Shown here piece after piece: positions 7,289 to 16,973 of a DNA stretch of 64,000 bases. This DNA is from JAOZTV01 sp965371805 (GTDB lineage: Bacteria; Acidobacteriota; Aminicenantia; UBA2199). Location: NCBI GenBank assembly GCA_965371805.1, contig CBDUZW010000005.1:62001-126000 (forward strand), in the 5' to 3' direction. The notes below the pieces were generated by a model, which had not been told where the DNA came from, did not search any database, and saw only the letters and a list, made by a program, of their open reading frames with translations. Made by a program: the position numbers and the translations under genes. Numbering within the stretch: the first letter of the stretch is position 1; each line of letters opens with the position of its first letter.

Positions 7289-9865
7289 ATGATAAAACAA
7301 CAAAACAAAATCTATCCATTTACAATTTTATCTATCCTCTTTATCCTTTTCTCAAATCTGCCTGCTCAAAATAATACAATAAATTTCCAACATCTATCTT
7401 TGGAAGACGGATTGTCGCATAGCACTATAAATTGCATTTTTCAAGATAGCAGGGGATTTTTATGGTTTGGAACAGATGATGGTTTAAACAGATATGACGG
7501 TTATAATTTTAAAATATTCTTAAATGATCCTGAAAAACCTGGAACAATCTCCAGTAATCGCATTAGAGGAATATGCGAAGATGAGGATGGGAATCTCTGG
7601 ATTGGGACATTTGGTGGATTAAATACATTTAATATTAGAACAGGGCGCTTTGCCTCCTATACATTTCATCCTGATATAGAATCAAGACAAAATATAATAT
7701 GGTCAATGGCTATAAATGATGGATTCCTATGGGTCGGGACTGAATCCGGATTGATAAAGTTTAATACTAAATCAAAAAAATATAATAACTATAAATTAAA
7801 TTCAACTCAGTCCAAATTTCAAAGGAAAACTTTCATAACCATAGTATACATAGATAACTCAAAAAAAATCTGGATTGGAACTAAACATAACGGTTTATAT
7901 ACATTTAAAGAAACAACAAATTCAATTGTTCCTTTTAAATATAAACATTCAAAAAACCCGAGTTTCAGAAGTATTAGAAATCTATTCAAAGACCAATCCG
8001 GCATATTATGGATCGGCACAGAGTATGGAGGTTTAATCAAATATAACAGTCAAAATCAAGAACCTACTTTTTACAAACATATCCCCGGGATTAAGGGATC
8101 TATAAGCAGTAATGACATACAATCGATATTTGGAACAAAATCAGGAGATCTGTGGATTGGGACCAATGCAAATGGCTTAAACAAGTATAATTCTGCAACA
8201 AACAGTTTCACCCTGTACGAACATGATCCCAAAAATGCAAACAGCATTAGTCATAACAGTATTCTTTCAATGTATGAGGACAATTCAGGGGTTTTATGGA
8301 TTGGAACTTATGCAGGAGGGATAAACACACTTAACAAAAGTAAAAAAAGATTCGATGTCTTAAAAAATGAACCTGGGAATCCAATCAGCCTCAGTAACAG
8401 TACAGTATTTTCAGTTTATGAAGAGTCTAATGGAATAATCTGGATAGGCACTATTACAGGTTTAAACAGATATGATAGTAAGAATAATCTTTTTAAAGTA
8501 TATAGTCACGACAAAAACAACCCTAAAAGTATTAGTCATAATGTTGCAAGAGCTATTTATAAAGATGATAAAGGAAATTTATGGATAGGAACTGATAATG
8601 GACTAAATAAATTTAATAGAGAGGATGAGACATTTTCTATCTATAGAAACGCCATTACCATTAAGAACTATTCATCCAATTGGCAGAACATAATCCGTTC
8701 AATTATTGCTGATAATTCAGGAAAACTTTGGATAGGAACACAAAATGGGATCTGTACATTTGATGAAAAAAAAGAACAATTTACATATTATAGATATGAT
8801 GAAAATAATCAAAACAGTCTTTCATCAAATACAGTCAGAGTATTATTAAATGACAGAGACGGTCTTATATGGATAGGCACTGAGAATGGATTAAATAAAT
8901 TTAATCCAGAAACAAAAGAATTTTTCATTTATAAACACAACCCCAAAAACCCGCATAGCATTAGTAGTGATAATATCTATAGTATCTTAGAAGATAAAAA
9001 AGGTCTGATTTGGATTGGAACAAAAAAAGGATTAAATGCTTTAAACAGAAAAACAGGTCTATTTACAAACTATACAGAACATGACGGATTGGGAAATGAT
9101 ATTGTATACTGCATTCTTGAATCTAACGACAATAATTTATGGCTCAGTACTGATAAAGGCATAACAAAGGCATATAATAGCTTAAAAAACATTGACTCAT
9201 CAGTAAAAGATCAAAAATTGAAATTTAGAAATTTTGATATAAAAGATGGTGTGCAGGGACATGAGTTTAATTCAGGCGCCTCATTCAAAAGTAATAAGGG
9301 AACTTTGTACTTTGGAGGAATGAATGGATTAAATATATTTGACCCGGAAAAAATAATGACTGATAACAGCTATATTCCGCCTGTAGTCTTAACTGAGTTC
9401 AGATTATTTTCTGAAAAAATATCCATACACTCAAGGATCGATGGAAAAACCATATTAAGTAAGCCAATAGAATTGACAGAAAAAATAGTACTTCCTTATA
9501 ATGCAAACTATATCTCCTTTAAATTCACAGCATTAGATTTCACTTGCACAAAAAACAATAAATTTGCCTATATGATGAAAGGATTAAGCAATGAATGGCA
9601 CTACCTTGGCACAAAAAACGAACTTGATTTTCATCTTTCTCCAGGAACATTTATTTTAAACATAAAAGGTTCAAATAGTGACCATGTCTGGAATGAAAAT
9701 GGAGTATCGATAACAATCATTATAAATCCCCCTTTTTGGACTACAATATGGTTTAGAATAGCCGTTTCCATGTTTGTCTTTTTAGTGATATTTTCACTAT
9801 ACAGAGTCAGAATATACAATATTAAAAAAAAAATATCCAACTCAGCAACCATAATGAACAATTAA
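7289..9865 (+). CDS. sensor half of a hybrid Reg_prop two-component kinase (frameshifted)
   Basis: The periplasmic sensor part of a hybrid kinase. After a signal sequence (about residues 1-26) come roughly fourteen Reg_prop repeats of the WIGT..GLNK(F/Y) type, which fold into two beta-propellers. A Y_Y_Y domain follows (about residues 690-800), ending in PPFWTTIWFRI. One transmembrane helix (about 815-835) and a short tail precede the stop. The frame ends at 9865 only because of a length change in an A10 run at 9824-9833. One extra base would continue it into the kinase at 9925. It resembles the intact homologue at 20634-23885. The ligand is unknown; related Bacteroidota proteins sense glycans. 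Confidence 0.85.
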   Translation: MIKQQNKIYPFTILSILFILFSNLPAQNNTINFQHLSLEDGLSHSTINCIFQDSRGFLWFGTDDGLNRYDGYNFKIFLNDPEKPGTISSNRIRGICEDEDGNLWIGTFGGLNTFNIRTGRFASYTFHPDIESRQNIIWSMAINDGFLWVGTESGLIKFNTKSKKYNNYKLNSTQSKFQRKTFITIVYIDNSKKIWIGTKHNGLYTFKETTNSIVPFKYKHSKNPSFRSIRNLFKDQSGILWIGTEYGGLIKYNSQNQEPTFYKHIPGIKGSISSNDIQSIFGTKSGDLWIGTNANGLNKYNSATNSFTLYEHDPKNANSISHNSILSMYEDNSGVLWIGTYAGGINTLNKSKKRFDVLKNEPGNPISLSNSTVFSVYEESNGIIWIGTITGLNRYDSKNNLFKVYSHDKNNPKSISHNVARAIYKDDKGNLWIGTDNGLNKFNREDETFSIYRNAITIKNYSSNWQNIIRSIIADNSGKLWIGTQNGICTFDEKKEQFTYYRYDENNQNSLSSNTVRVLLNDRDGLIWIGTENGLNKFNPETKEFFIYKHNPKNPHSISSDNIYSILEDKKGLIWIGTKKGLNALNRKTGLFTNYTEHDGLGNDIVYCILESNDNNLWLSTDKGITKAYNSLKNIDSSVKDQKLKFRNFDIKDGVQGHEFNSGASFKSNKGTLYFGGMNGLNIFDPEKIMTDNSYIPPVVLTEFRLFSEKISIHSRIDGKTILSKPIELTEKIVLPYNANYISFKFTALDFTCTKNNKFAYMMKGLSNEWHYLGTKNELDFHLSPGTFILNIKGSNSDHVWNENGVSITIIINPPFWTTIWFRIAVSMFVFLVIFSLYRVRIYNIKKKISNSATIMNN
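9824..9833 (+). other. A10 homopolymer at the sensor-kinase frame break
   Basis: Ten consecutive adenines directly after the transmembrane helix. Eleven adenines, or a -1 slip here, join the two frames into a continuous linker, after which the reading runs SNHNEQLNRQILEKEL and on into the PAS domain without a stop. Confidence 0.85.
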
Positions 9866-9924
9866 ATAGACAGATTTTAGAAAAAGAACTTGCAGAAAAA
9901 GAGACAAAAAAACTTCAAAATTAT

Positions 9925-11406
9925 ATGAGCAATATTATTGATTCAATGCCTTCAATTTTGATTGGAATAGATGCTTTTGGTAAGGTGACTCAATGGAATA
10001 AAACCACAGAACAAACTACTGGAATTAGTGCTTCAGCTGCTCAGGGACAAAATCTTTCCGTTGTATTCCCCAGGATTGAATCTGAAATAAAGAATATTAT
10101 TGACAGTATTCAATCCCGGGAAACAATCCGGAAGTTAAAAAAGACCCATAATAATGAAGACTTGTTATTTGAAAACTTGACGGTCTATCCTTTAACAGCT
10201 GACGACATAAAAGGTGCTGTGATAAGGATTGACGATGTTACTAGAGAAAAAAAACTGGAAGAGCAATTGAGTCAAAGCCAGAAAATGGATGCAATCGGAC
10301 AACTTGCAGGCGGTATTGCACATGATTTCAATAATATGCTTGGAGGAATAATGGGAGCTGCCGAGCTCTTAAAACTCCCCAAAAGAAATATTGATCAGAA
10401 AGGGATAGAATTAGTTGATCTTATTCTTATTGCTTCGAAACAGGCAGCAGATCTAACAGCTAAATTATTAGCACTTGGTCATAAAAGTAAAGTATTTTCA
10501 ACTGTGGTAGATATACATAAGATCATAGATGACACCATTGCAATATTAAATAGAACAATAGACAGAAAGATAAAACTTATTTTAACAAAAGAAGCAGAAA
10601 GTCATAACGTAATTGGTAATAGTTCAAGCTTACAAAATATTCTTCTAAACCTGGGAATAAATGCAGCGCATGCAATGACTGATAGTGGCATAATTCAGAT
10701 TAAAACAAAAAACAGTAAACTGGACAAATCTTATTGTGAGTTCAGTCCATTTGATATTAAACCTGGCGAATATATTGAAATTGAAATAAGGGACTCCGGT
10801 TGTGGAATTTCAAGTGAGAATATGAAGAAAATCTTCGAGCCATTTTTTACCACAAAAGATCAGGGTAAAGGATCCGGACTCGGCTTAGCTGCTGTCTATG
10901 GAACAGTAAAATCTCATCAAGGAGCTGTAACAATAGACAGTTTATTAAATGTAGGTACATCCTTTCATGTATTTCTTCCATGTTCAAAAAAAACTGCTGA
11001 TCCTGAACACAGTGATGTTGAAATACAATATGGGACAGGTCAGATCCTCCTCATTGATGATGAAAAAATCATCAGAAAAACCGGCAAAGGAATGCTTGAA
11101 GAGATGGGATATAAGGTTATCACAGCAAAAAATGGTAAAGAAGGTGTTGATGTATACAGAAATATGTATAAAGAAATTGACATTATAATAATGGACATGA
11201 TTATGCCTGAGATGAATGGACGTGAAGCTTTCTTAAAAATGAAAGAGATAAACAAAAACTGCAAGGTGATAATAGCATCCAGTTTTGCAAAAAAAGAGGT
11301 GCTTGATGAATTGGATAAAGCTGATTTGTCCGGTTTTATAAGCAAACCCTTTAACTATCCTGAAATGGGGAAATTGATATCTGAGGTCTTATCAAAAGAA
11401 CATTGA
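9925..11406 (+). CDS. kinase-receiver half of the hybrid Reg_prop two-component protein
   Basis: Cytoplasmic signalling part. In order: a PAS domain (about residues 1-105, SNIIDSMPSILIGID), a HisKA dimerisation helix with the phospho-acceptor in GGIAHDFNNMLGG (about 130), a HATPase with N-box LNLGINAAHAM and G-boxes RDSGCGIS and GKGSGLGLAAVYG, and a receiver domain (about 375-490) with acidic DDE, phospho-Asp in IIMDMIMPEM and a conserved Lys in GFISKPF. The in-frame sequence continues upstream of the ATG into a coiled-coil linker as far as the A10 run, so this is the rest of the gene at 7289. Without frame restoration it could only act as a soluble kinase. Confidence 0.88.
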   Translation: MSNIIDSMPSILIGIDAFGKVTQWNKTTEQTTGISASAAQGQNLSVVFPRIESEIKNIIDSIQSRETIRKLKKTHNNEDLLFENLTVYPLTADDIKGAVIRIDDVTREKKLEEQLSQSQKMDAIGQLAGGIAHDFNNMLGGIMGAAELLKLPKRNIDQKGIELVDLILIASKQAADLTAKLLALGHKSKVFSTVVDIHKIIDDTIAILNRTIDRKIKLILTKEAESHNVIGNSSSLQNILLNLGINAAHAMTDSGIIQIKTKNSKLDKSYCEFSPFDIKPGEYIEIEIRDSGCGISSENMKKIFEPFFTTKDQGKGSGLGLAAVYGTVKSHQGAVTIDSLLNVGTSFHVFLPCSKKTADPEHSDVEIQYGTGQILLIDDEKIIRKTGKGMLEEMGYKVITAKNGKEGVDVYRNMYKEIDIIIMDMIMPEMNGREAFLKMKEINKNCKVIIASSFAKKEVLDELDKADLSGFISKPFNYPEMGKLISEVLSKEH

Positions 11407-11449
11407 AAACAAATTTATTTTTAACATTATACATTTAAATAGCAGAACA

Positions 11450-11480
11450 AAGAGACTTGTTCTTGAAGAATAAGTCTCTT
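11450..11480. terminator. hairpin terminator between convergent genes
   Basis: AAGAGACTTGTTCTT (11450-11464) pairs with AAGAATAAGTCTCTT (11466-11480) with one G-T pair. A T-rich stretch follows on the plus strand. It separates the hybrid kinase from the minus-strand propeller operon. Confidence 0.7.
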
Positions 11481-11520
11481 ATGAGTAATTTTTATCCTAA
11501 ACTATTTAATTTCATTGACA

Positions 11521-11601
11521 TTAAGTTGCCACCACTTCTACAAACGCCATACTTGAAGTTAAAATAATTATAATGAATAGAATAAATAGCTTCATTTTCA
11601 T
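11521..11601 (-). CDS. 26-aa hydrophobic peptide downstream of the propeller gene
   Basis: A very short ORF starting MKMKLFILFIIIILTSSMAF, essentially a signal-peptide or membrane-helix sequence with a short tail. It is preceded by a good ribosome-binding site (AGGAGAAACTAAA then ATG) and lies 35 nt after the beta-propeller gene, before the shared terminator. The strong translation signal suggests it is real. It could be a secreted pheromone-like peptide, a toxin or the stub of a longer gene. No family is recognised. Confidence 0.5.
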   Translation of the reverse strand: MKMKLFILFIIIILTSSMAFVEVVAT

Positions 11602-11636
11602 TTTAGTTTCTCCTGTTATTGTTTTATATCTTATTT

Positions 11637-12644
11637 CTAAAATTTATTCTCATGAAGTTCCCACTCTTCGGTTTCCTCATTTTCGATAAGTTGTATCAAT
11701 TTTTCATTTCTTATATCAAATGGATATGGGCGAATCCCATCTCTTAGCTTTAAGTTTATAAAAGCCTCCTTAATCAATTTACCCTTTAAATCATAAATTA
11801 ATGTTTCATACTTTTTATTCTCTTTTTTATAGGTTATTAAGTAAAGAATATCGTTTGAAACAATTATATTCATAAGTTTTGGAAAAAACTCTGGAAAAAC
11901 AAACCTGTCTTTAATTCTATCATATATCCCGACAGGCATATTTTTTTTCATTAATTTTCGCATCTCTTTTTCAGTATTACTTGAAAGTTTCACCTTCTTT
12001 TTAACAAGTGGTATTGATAATTTTCTTTTTCCCATATCATCAAAGACCCCTAGATCACCTGTATCACTCATTGCATATATCAGGTCCTTATAGACATAAA
12101 AGAGTACTGAACTTGCCATTCCGAACACATCCATTTTGTTAAAACTTCCAACAGGGAATTTGGATAATGCCCTGCCCTTTTTTAAGTCTTTGTCAAAAAG
12201 ACTGATCATTGAATATAATTTAGTCTCCACAGAAGTCATACTGGATCCGACAAATCCCTTTTTCAATGGAAAATAATTTGGAATAGACATGGCACCAGTG
12301 GTCTTTATCTCTTTTAAATATTTCCCCTCTTTTGTAAAGAACGAAACCTTTCCCTGGCTATTAATCAGGATAGACTCAGCTGAAGGAACAATTCTAGCTA
12401 CATTACCAATGAACTCTTTAGGCCCCTCACCCTTTTTTCCAAATTTTTTAATGAGTTTATAATCCTTTAATGAATAAATATAAACAGTTGTTCCCTCTGC
12501 AACATAGAGTCTTTCACTATCAGAGATTATAAATTCCGGCTTCATAACCTCACCTAATGTCGCAATAACCTCTCCAAAAACCATTCCGGTTGCCAAAAAA
12601 GTTAAATTTAATAAAACTAAAATAACTAAAATAATTTTTTTCAT
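11637..12644 (-). CDS. secreted 6-bladed beta-propeller protein
   Basis: A 335-aa protein with a signal peptide (residues about 1-24) and repeated four-stranded blades. The diagnostic IKKFGKKGEGPKEF near residue 70 and FFTKEGKYLKEIK at the next blade match the 6-bladed (TolB/NHL-like) propeller proteins of Bacteroidota and Aminicenantes, whose ligands are unknown. It probably acts in the periplasm or at the cell surface. It is about 35% identical by eye to the protein at 42774-43787. Its promoter overlaps an operator half-matching that of the GntR gene at 33318, so it is probably a target of that repressor. A 26-aa peptide gene follows. Confidence 0.85.
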   Translation of the reverse strand: MKKIILVILVLLNLTFLATGMVFGEVIATLGEVMKPEFIISDSERLYVAEGTTVYIYSLKDYKLIKKFGKKGEGPKEFIGNVARIVPSAESILINSQGKVSFFTKEGKYLKEIKTTGAMSIPNYFPLKKGFVGSSMTSVETKLYSMISLFDKDLKKGRALSKFPVGSFNKMDVFGMASSVLFYVYKDLIYAMSDTGDLGVFDDMGKRKLSIPLVKKKVKLSSNTEKEMRKLMKKNMPVGIYDRIKDRFVFPEFFPKLMNIIVSNDILYLITYKKENKKYETLIYDLKGKLIKEAFINLKLRDGIRPYPFDIRNEKLIQLIENEETEEWELHENKF

Positions 12645-12663
12645 CTTCTTCTCCTTGTCTTAG

Positions 12664-12701
12664 TGTACTAGAATTGTAGTACAAAAACCTCGTTTTGTCA
12701 A
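12664..12701 (-). promoter_or_regulatory. promoter and operator of the propeller gene
   Basis: Minus-strand -35 TTGACA (12696-12701), 17-bp spacer, -10 TACAAT (12673-12678). The -10 is buried in a perfect inverted repeat, TGTACTA-N6-TAGTACA (12664-12683). The same dyad in the same position relative to the -10 occurs at the GntR promoter (33734-33753). Confidence 0.8.
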
Positions 12702-12865
12702 TAAAAAAAATAAAAAAAGTCAATCTCCCCCTATATACAACAACAATTCAAATATATACTATATGCAGTAAAATAAAGTTTTTATAAAAAGCAATCATTA
12801 CTATAGTTTTTTTAATATTCAATCAAGGTTTAAAACAGTCAAAAACAATACTTCTAATTAATTTA

Positions 12866-12895
12866 TTGACTTTCTTCAACACTTTAAAGTACAAT
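12866..12895 (+). promoter_or_regulatory. promoter of the M28 peptidase gene
   Basis: TTGACT (12866-12871), an 18-bp spacer and TACAAT (12890-12895). Just downstream lies a dyad GTTTGA-GTAT-TCAAAC (12906-12921) in the expected leader, a possible operator. The rest of the 309-bp gap (12645-12953) is A/T-rich with no ORF. Confidence 0.6.
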
Positions 12896-12953
12896 CTTAA
12901 TTACCGTTTGAGTATTCAAACAACAAAAAGTTCAAAATATGGGAGTAATATCT

Positions 12954-14465
12954 ATGAAAAAACTTATACCTATAGCTTTTATTATCTGCTCTTTTCTATT
13001 TCCTACTACCGGATATGGAAAAACTAATTCTGTAGTTAAAAAGATCATTGAAATTGGAAAAAACGATAACAGAACAATGAAACATCTTGATGTGCTCTGT
13101 CATAGATTTGGTGGTAGACCTATTGGATCAGCTGCTTATGATAATGCAGCAGAATGGGTCGGTAAAAAGTTCAAGGAATGGGGTATGAAGGTTGAATATG
13201 ATGAGGCAGGCACACTCCCTGTTGGTTTTAACAGAGGACATTGGACCGGAAAAATGACATCTCCCAGAACTATGCACTTGCATTTTGCAACCCCCTCCTA
13301 TACAGCTGGTACAAAAGGCAAGCAGGTTGCTCCGGCAGTCTTGGAACCTAAGGATGAAAAAGAATTTCAAAGAAAAAAAAAAAAGATCAATGGCGCATGG
13401 GTATTGCTGAACTTTCCTGAGATCGACAAAACAAAAAAAGTTAAAAAAGTTAATTATTGGGAACGGAGAAAAATAAGAGAGGAAGAGAGAAAAAAAATAC
13501 AGAAAAGAATAGATAAACTGGAAAAAGCAGGTGCTTTAGGCGTAATTGAACCAGCAAAGATCCCAATACAGGCAATGTATAATAAAGAAGTTTTTAAATG
13601 GAAATCATGGAATGATCTTCCAAATATTTGTCAAATCAAATTAGATGAACATCAATTTGCAGAAATCAAACAAATGATAATAGAAAGACAGAGAGTCGTT
13701 CTGGAAATTGACATCCGAAATTATTTTAAAATGGGTCCGGTAAAATATCATAATGTAATTGGCATTATTCCCGGGACAAAATATCCAAATGAATATGTAA
13801 TATTAGGGGGCCATCTGGATTCATATGATGTTGCAACCGGAGCAGTCGATAATGGTAATGGGACAACAACATCAATGGAAGCAGCAAGGTTAATTATGGC
13901 TGCCGGTGGGAAACCTAAACGGACAATTCTTATCTGTTTATGGGCAGGAGAAGAGTTTGGACTTCTAGGTTCCCAGCATTGGGTAAAAAAATACAAAGGT
14001 AAATTAGCAAAAATTTCAGCAATGTTCAACCGGGACGGTGGACCAACTGTACCGGAAAGTTTAAGTGTTTCAGAAGCAATGTGGAAAGATATGGAAAAAA
14101 TTTGTAAGCCTGTAAACAACATAAACCCGGACTTTCCTTTTAAACTAACCAAAAGAAAACCACGAACAAGACCAAAAAATATAGGCGGTTCCGACCATGT
14201 CCCATTTGCAATGAAAGGAGTTCCATCAATGGGTTTTAGAAATGGTGATCCTAAAGGTTATGATTTCCGTTACAGTGAGATCTGGCATACAGAAAATGAT
14301 TATTATCAGAAAAGCATTGCCGAATACCAAAACCATGCTTCCATAGTTAATGCAGTCGTCATTTATGGTATTGCAAACCTGAAACATCAATTGGATAGAA
14401 CCGGCTACTATCTTCCTGACGAAAAACCAGTTAAAAAGAAAAAAAAGAAAGAAAAAAAGAACTAA
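12954..14465 (+). CDS. secreted M28-family zinc aminopeptidase
   Basis: A secreted metallopeptidase of about 503 aa. The start at 12954 (MKKLIPIAF) is preferred over 12939 because GGGAG lies 8 nt before it and it begins a clean signal peptide (residues 1-22). The C-terminal catalytic domain shows the five M28 co-catalytic zinc ligands in order: GGHLDS, AVDNGNG, AGEEFG, NRDGGP and GGSDHVPF. A PA-like insert with a Lys/Glu-rich helix occupies the middle. It ends in a very basic KKKKKKEKK tail. It would release N-terminal residues from peptides in the periplasm, perhaps together with the neighbouring M3 peptidase. It stands alone with its own promoter. Confidence 0.9.
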   Translation: MKKLIPIAFIICSFLFPTTGYGKTNSVVKKIIEIGKNDNRTMKHLDVLCHRFGGRPIGSAAYDNAAEWVGKKFKEWGMKVEYDEAGTLPVGFNRGHWTGKMTSPRTMHLHFATPSYTAGTKGKQVAPAVLEPKDEKEFQRKKKKINGAWVLLNFPEIDKTKKVKKVNYWERRKIREEERKKIQKRIDKLEKAGALGVIEPAKIPIQAMYNKEVFKWKSWNDLPNICQIKLDEHQFAEIKQMIIERQRVVLEIDIRNYFKMGPVKYHNVIGIIPGTKYPNEYVILGGHLDSYDVATGAVDNGNGTTTSMEAARLIMAAGGKPKRTILICLWAGEEFGLLGSQHWVKKYKGKLAKISAMFNRDGGPTVPESLSVSEAMWKDMEKICKPVNNINPDFPFKLTKRKPRTRPKNIGGSDHVPFAMKGVPSMGFRNGDPKGYDFRYSEIWHTENDYYQKSIAEYQNHASIVNAVVIYGIANLKHQLDRTGYYLPDEKPVKKKKKKEKKN

Positions 14466-14646
14466 TATAGTTTAATAAAAACTTTATAAATCTACGCCTT
14501 TTTTTAGAAGATGTCTATTTGTAAATTCTATTAATAATTTACATTAAATAAACTTTAATTTTTTTGATGTTAAAGAATAAAACACTCTTACTTTTTGTGA
14601 ATAACTCAGTAAAATAAATGTAGATTTGCATACACTTTTCTATAAC

Positions 14647-14675
14647 TTGACATTTGCAAATAAAGACCATAAAAT
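14647..14675 (+). promoter_or_regulatory. promoter of the M3 peptidase gene
   Basis: TTGACA (14647-14652), 17-bp spacer, TAAAAT (14670-14675), followed by AAGGAGGGG and the ATG at 14712. Confidence 0.7.
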
Positions 14676-14711
14676 CAACTTTATATATAGATTTTAAGGA
14701 GGGGTAAAACA

Positions 14712-16883
14712 ATGAAAAAATTAACTTTATTATTAATTCTAGCAAGTTTAATCTTTTTCTATTCCTGTGGAACAGAAAAAAAATCAGAAGAAGTAAAAAC
14801 GCAGAAAAAAGAGGTAAATAAAGAGATGAAAACTGAAGTAAAAGCTGAAACTAATCCATTTTTCAGTAATTTTGATACACCTTTTAATGTTCCACCATTT
14901 GATAAAATTAAGGTAAAACATTATCTACCAGCCATAAAAGAGGGTATTAAAAGACAGCAGACTGAAATAGATGAGATCGTTAATAACACCGAGCCCCCTA
15001 CTTTTACCAACACAATTGAAGCCTTGGAAAAAAGTGGTTCAATGCTAAAAAGTACAAATAACATATTTGGTATACTTATATCATGCATGACAAATGAGGA
15101 TATGCAGAAAGTAGCAAAAATAATTGCACCATTATTATCAAAAAATACTGATAGTATTAATCTGAATGAAAAACTTTTTAATCGTATAAAAACAGTAAAA
15201 GATCAGAGTGATAAATTTAATTTGTCAGGCGAACAATTAAAAATGTTAAATGATTATTATAAAGAGTTCGTAAGAGGTGGCGCTAATTTAAAGGGTGAGC
15301 AAAAAGCTCGTTTTAAAAAAATTAATGAAGAACTCTCTGTATTAAGTTTAAAATTTGGAGACAATATTTTAAAAGAAACAAATAACTTCAAAATGATTTT
15401 AGATAAAAAAGAAGATCTTGCCGGTCTACCCCAATCCAGCATTGATGCGGCTGCCCAAACAACAAAAGAATCAAAACTTGAGAACAAATGGGTTTTTACA
15501 ATCCAGAAGCCAAGCCTCATTCCCTTTCTCCAATACTCAAAAAAACGTGAATTAAGAGAAAAAATGTATAAAGCTTATACTAGCAAGGGTGATAAAAATG
15601 ACGAATTAGACAATAAAAAGTTCATTTTGGAAATTATCACATTACGGGCTGAAAAGGCTAATTTATTAGGATTTGAATCTCATGCTCATTTCGTTTTAGA
15701 TGATAATATGGCAAAAACTCCAGAAAAGGTTGAAGAGTTCCTTATGAAATTATGGACACCTGCATTGGAACTAGCTAAGAGAGAGAGAGCAGAGCTTCAG
15801 GAAATGATAAAAAAGGATGGGGGAAATTTCAAATTAGAAGCATGGGACTGGTGGTATTATTCAGAAAAATTAAAAAAAGAAAAATATGCTCTGGATGATG
15901 AGCAATTACGTCCATATTTCAAACTTGAAAATGTAAGAGATGGGGCTTTTGCTGTTGCGACAAAACTCTTTGATATTACATTTACTGAATTAAAAGACAT
16001 TACTACTTATCATAAAGATGCAAAAGCATTTGAAGTTAAAGATATCAAAGGCGCTCATGTAGGCGTTTTATATGTAGATTATTTCCCACGAGCCAGTAAG
16101 CAGGGTGGCGCCTGGATGGAAGCATTCAGAAAGCAATCCAATCGATCCGGAAAAATGATCCGGCCTGTAATCTCTAATAATGGAAATTTTTCTAAGCCAA
16201 CTGCCGACAAACCATCATTATTGAATTTCGAAGAGGTAAATACTTTATATCATGAATTTGGTCATGCCCTTCATGGTTTATTATCACAATGTACCTATGG
16301 AAAAACCTCAGGTACCTCTGTTGCCCTGGATTTTGTTGAGTTACCTTCACAGATCATGGAAAACTGGACATCTCAACCGGAAGTATTGAATATGTATGCA
16401 AAACATTATAAAACAGGTGAAGTTATTCCACAGGAGCTTGTAAATAAAGTAAAAAAGGCCAGTCTTTTTAATCAGGGTTTTGGAACAGTTGAATACCTGG
16501 CAGCATCACTTTTAGATTTAAAATGGCATCAATTAAAAAGTATAGAAGGAATAACAGATGTTAATAAATTTGAAAATGAATATTTGAAAAAGATAGGATT
16601 AATTCCAGAAATCGCATCCCGTTACCGTTCAACATATTTTGCACACATTTTTTCGGGTATGTATTCTGCAGGTTATTACAGTTATATCTGGGCAGAAGTC
16701 CTAGATGCTGATGCATTTGAAGCATTTAAAGAAAAAGGAATATTTGACAAAGAAACAGCTACATCTTTCAAACAGAATATTCTTGAAAAAGGTGGTACAG
16801 AAGAAGCAATGACACTTTATAAAAAATTCCGGGGCAGAGAACCAAAAGTAGAACCAATATTGAAAAAAAGAGGACTTAAATAA
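14712..16883 (+). CDS. dcp: M3-family peptidyl-dipeptidase, lipoprotein
   Basis: A 723-aa zinc peptidase of the M3A family (Dcp/oligopeptidase A). The active-site HEFGH lies at about residues 514-518 in NTLYHEFGHALHGLL, and a second conserved block (FAHIFSGMYSAGYYSYIW) near the C terminus forms the substrate side of the cleft. The N terminus is a lipoprotein signal (LIFFYSC, Cys about 19) followed by a Lys/Glu-rich linker, so the enzyme is anchored in the periplasm, unlike cytoplasmic homologues. AAGGAGGGG precedes the start. It would cleave oligopeptides, complementing the M28 aminopeptidase. Dcp versus oligopeptidase A specificity is not resolved. Confidence 0.92.
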   Translation: MKKLTLLLILASLIFFYSCGTEKKSEEVKTQKKEVNKEMKTEVKAETNPFFSNFDTPFNVPPFDKIKVKHYLPAIKEGIKRQQTEIDEIVNNTEPPTFTNTIEALEKSGSMLKSTNNIFGILISCMTNEDMQKVAKIIAPLLSKNTDSINLNEKLFNRIKTVKDQSDKFNLSGEQLKMLNDYYKEFVRGGANLKGEQKARFKKINEELSVLSLKFGDNILKETNNFKMILDKKEDLAGLPQSSIDAAAQTTKESKLENKWVFTIQKPSLIPFLQYSKKRELREKMYKAYTSKGDKNDELDNKKFILEIITLRAEKANLLGFESHAHFVLDDNMAKTPEKVEEFLMKLWTPALELAKRERAELQEMIKKDGGNFKLEAWDWWYYSEKLKKEKYALDDEQLRPYFKLENVRDGAFAVATKLFDITFTELKDITTYHKDAKAFEVKDIKGAHVGVLYVDYFPRASKQGGAWMEAFRKQSNRSGKMIRPVISNNGNFSKPTADKPSLLNFEEVNTLYHEFGHALHGLLSQCTYGKTSGTSVALDFVELPSQIMENWTSQPEVLNMYAKHYKTGEVIPQELVNKVKKASLFNQGFGTVEYLAASLLDLKWHQLKSIEGITDVNKFENEYLKKIGLIPEIASRYRSTYFAHIFSGMYSAGYYSYIWAEVLDADAFEAFKEKGIFDKETATSFKQNILEKGGTEEAMTLYKKFRGREPKVEPILKKRGLK

Positions 16884-16900
16884 TTATATTAGTTTGAAAT

Positions 16901-16943
16901 ATCATCTGGTAGCAGAAAACAATAAATTCTCCTGCCAGATGAT
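16901..16943. terminator. bidirectional hairpin terminator
   Basis: ATCATCTGG (16901-16909) pairs with CCAGATGAT (16935-16943), with further partial pairing towards the loop. It lies between the convergent M3 peptidase and NtrC-type regulator genes. Confidence 0.6.
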
Positions 16944-16973
16944 AATGATATAGAATTCAATATAGTTTTTTAC

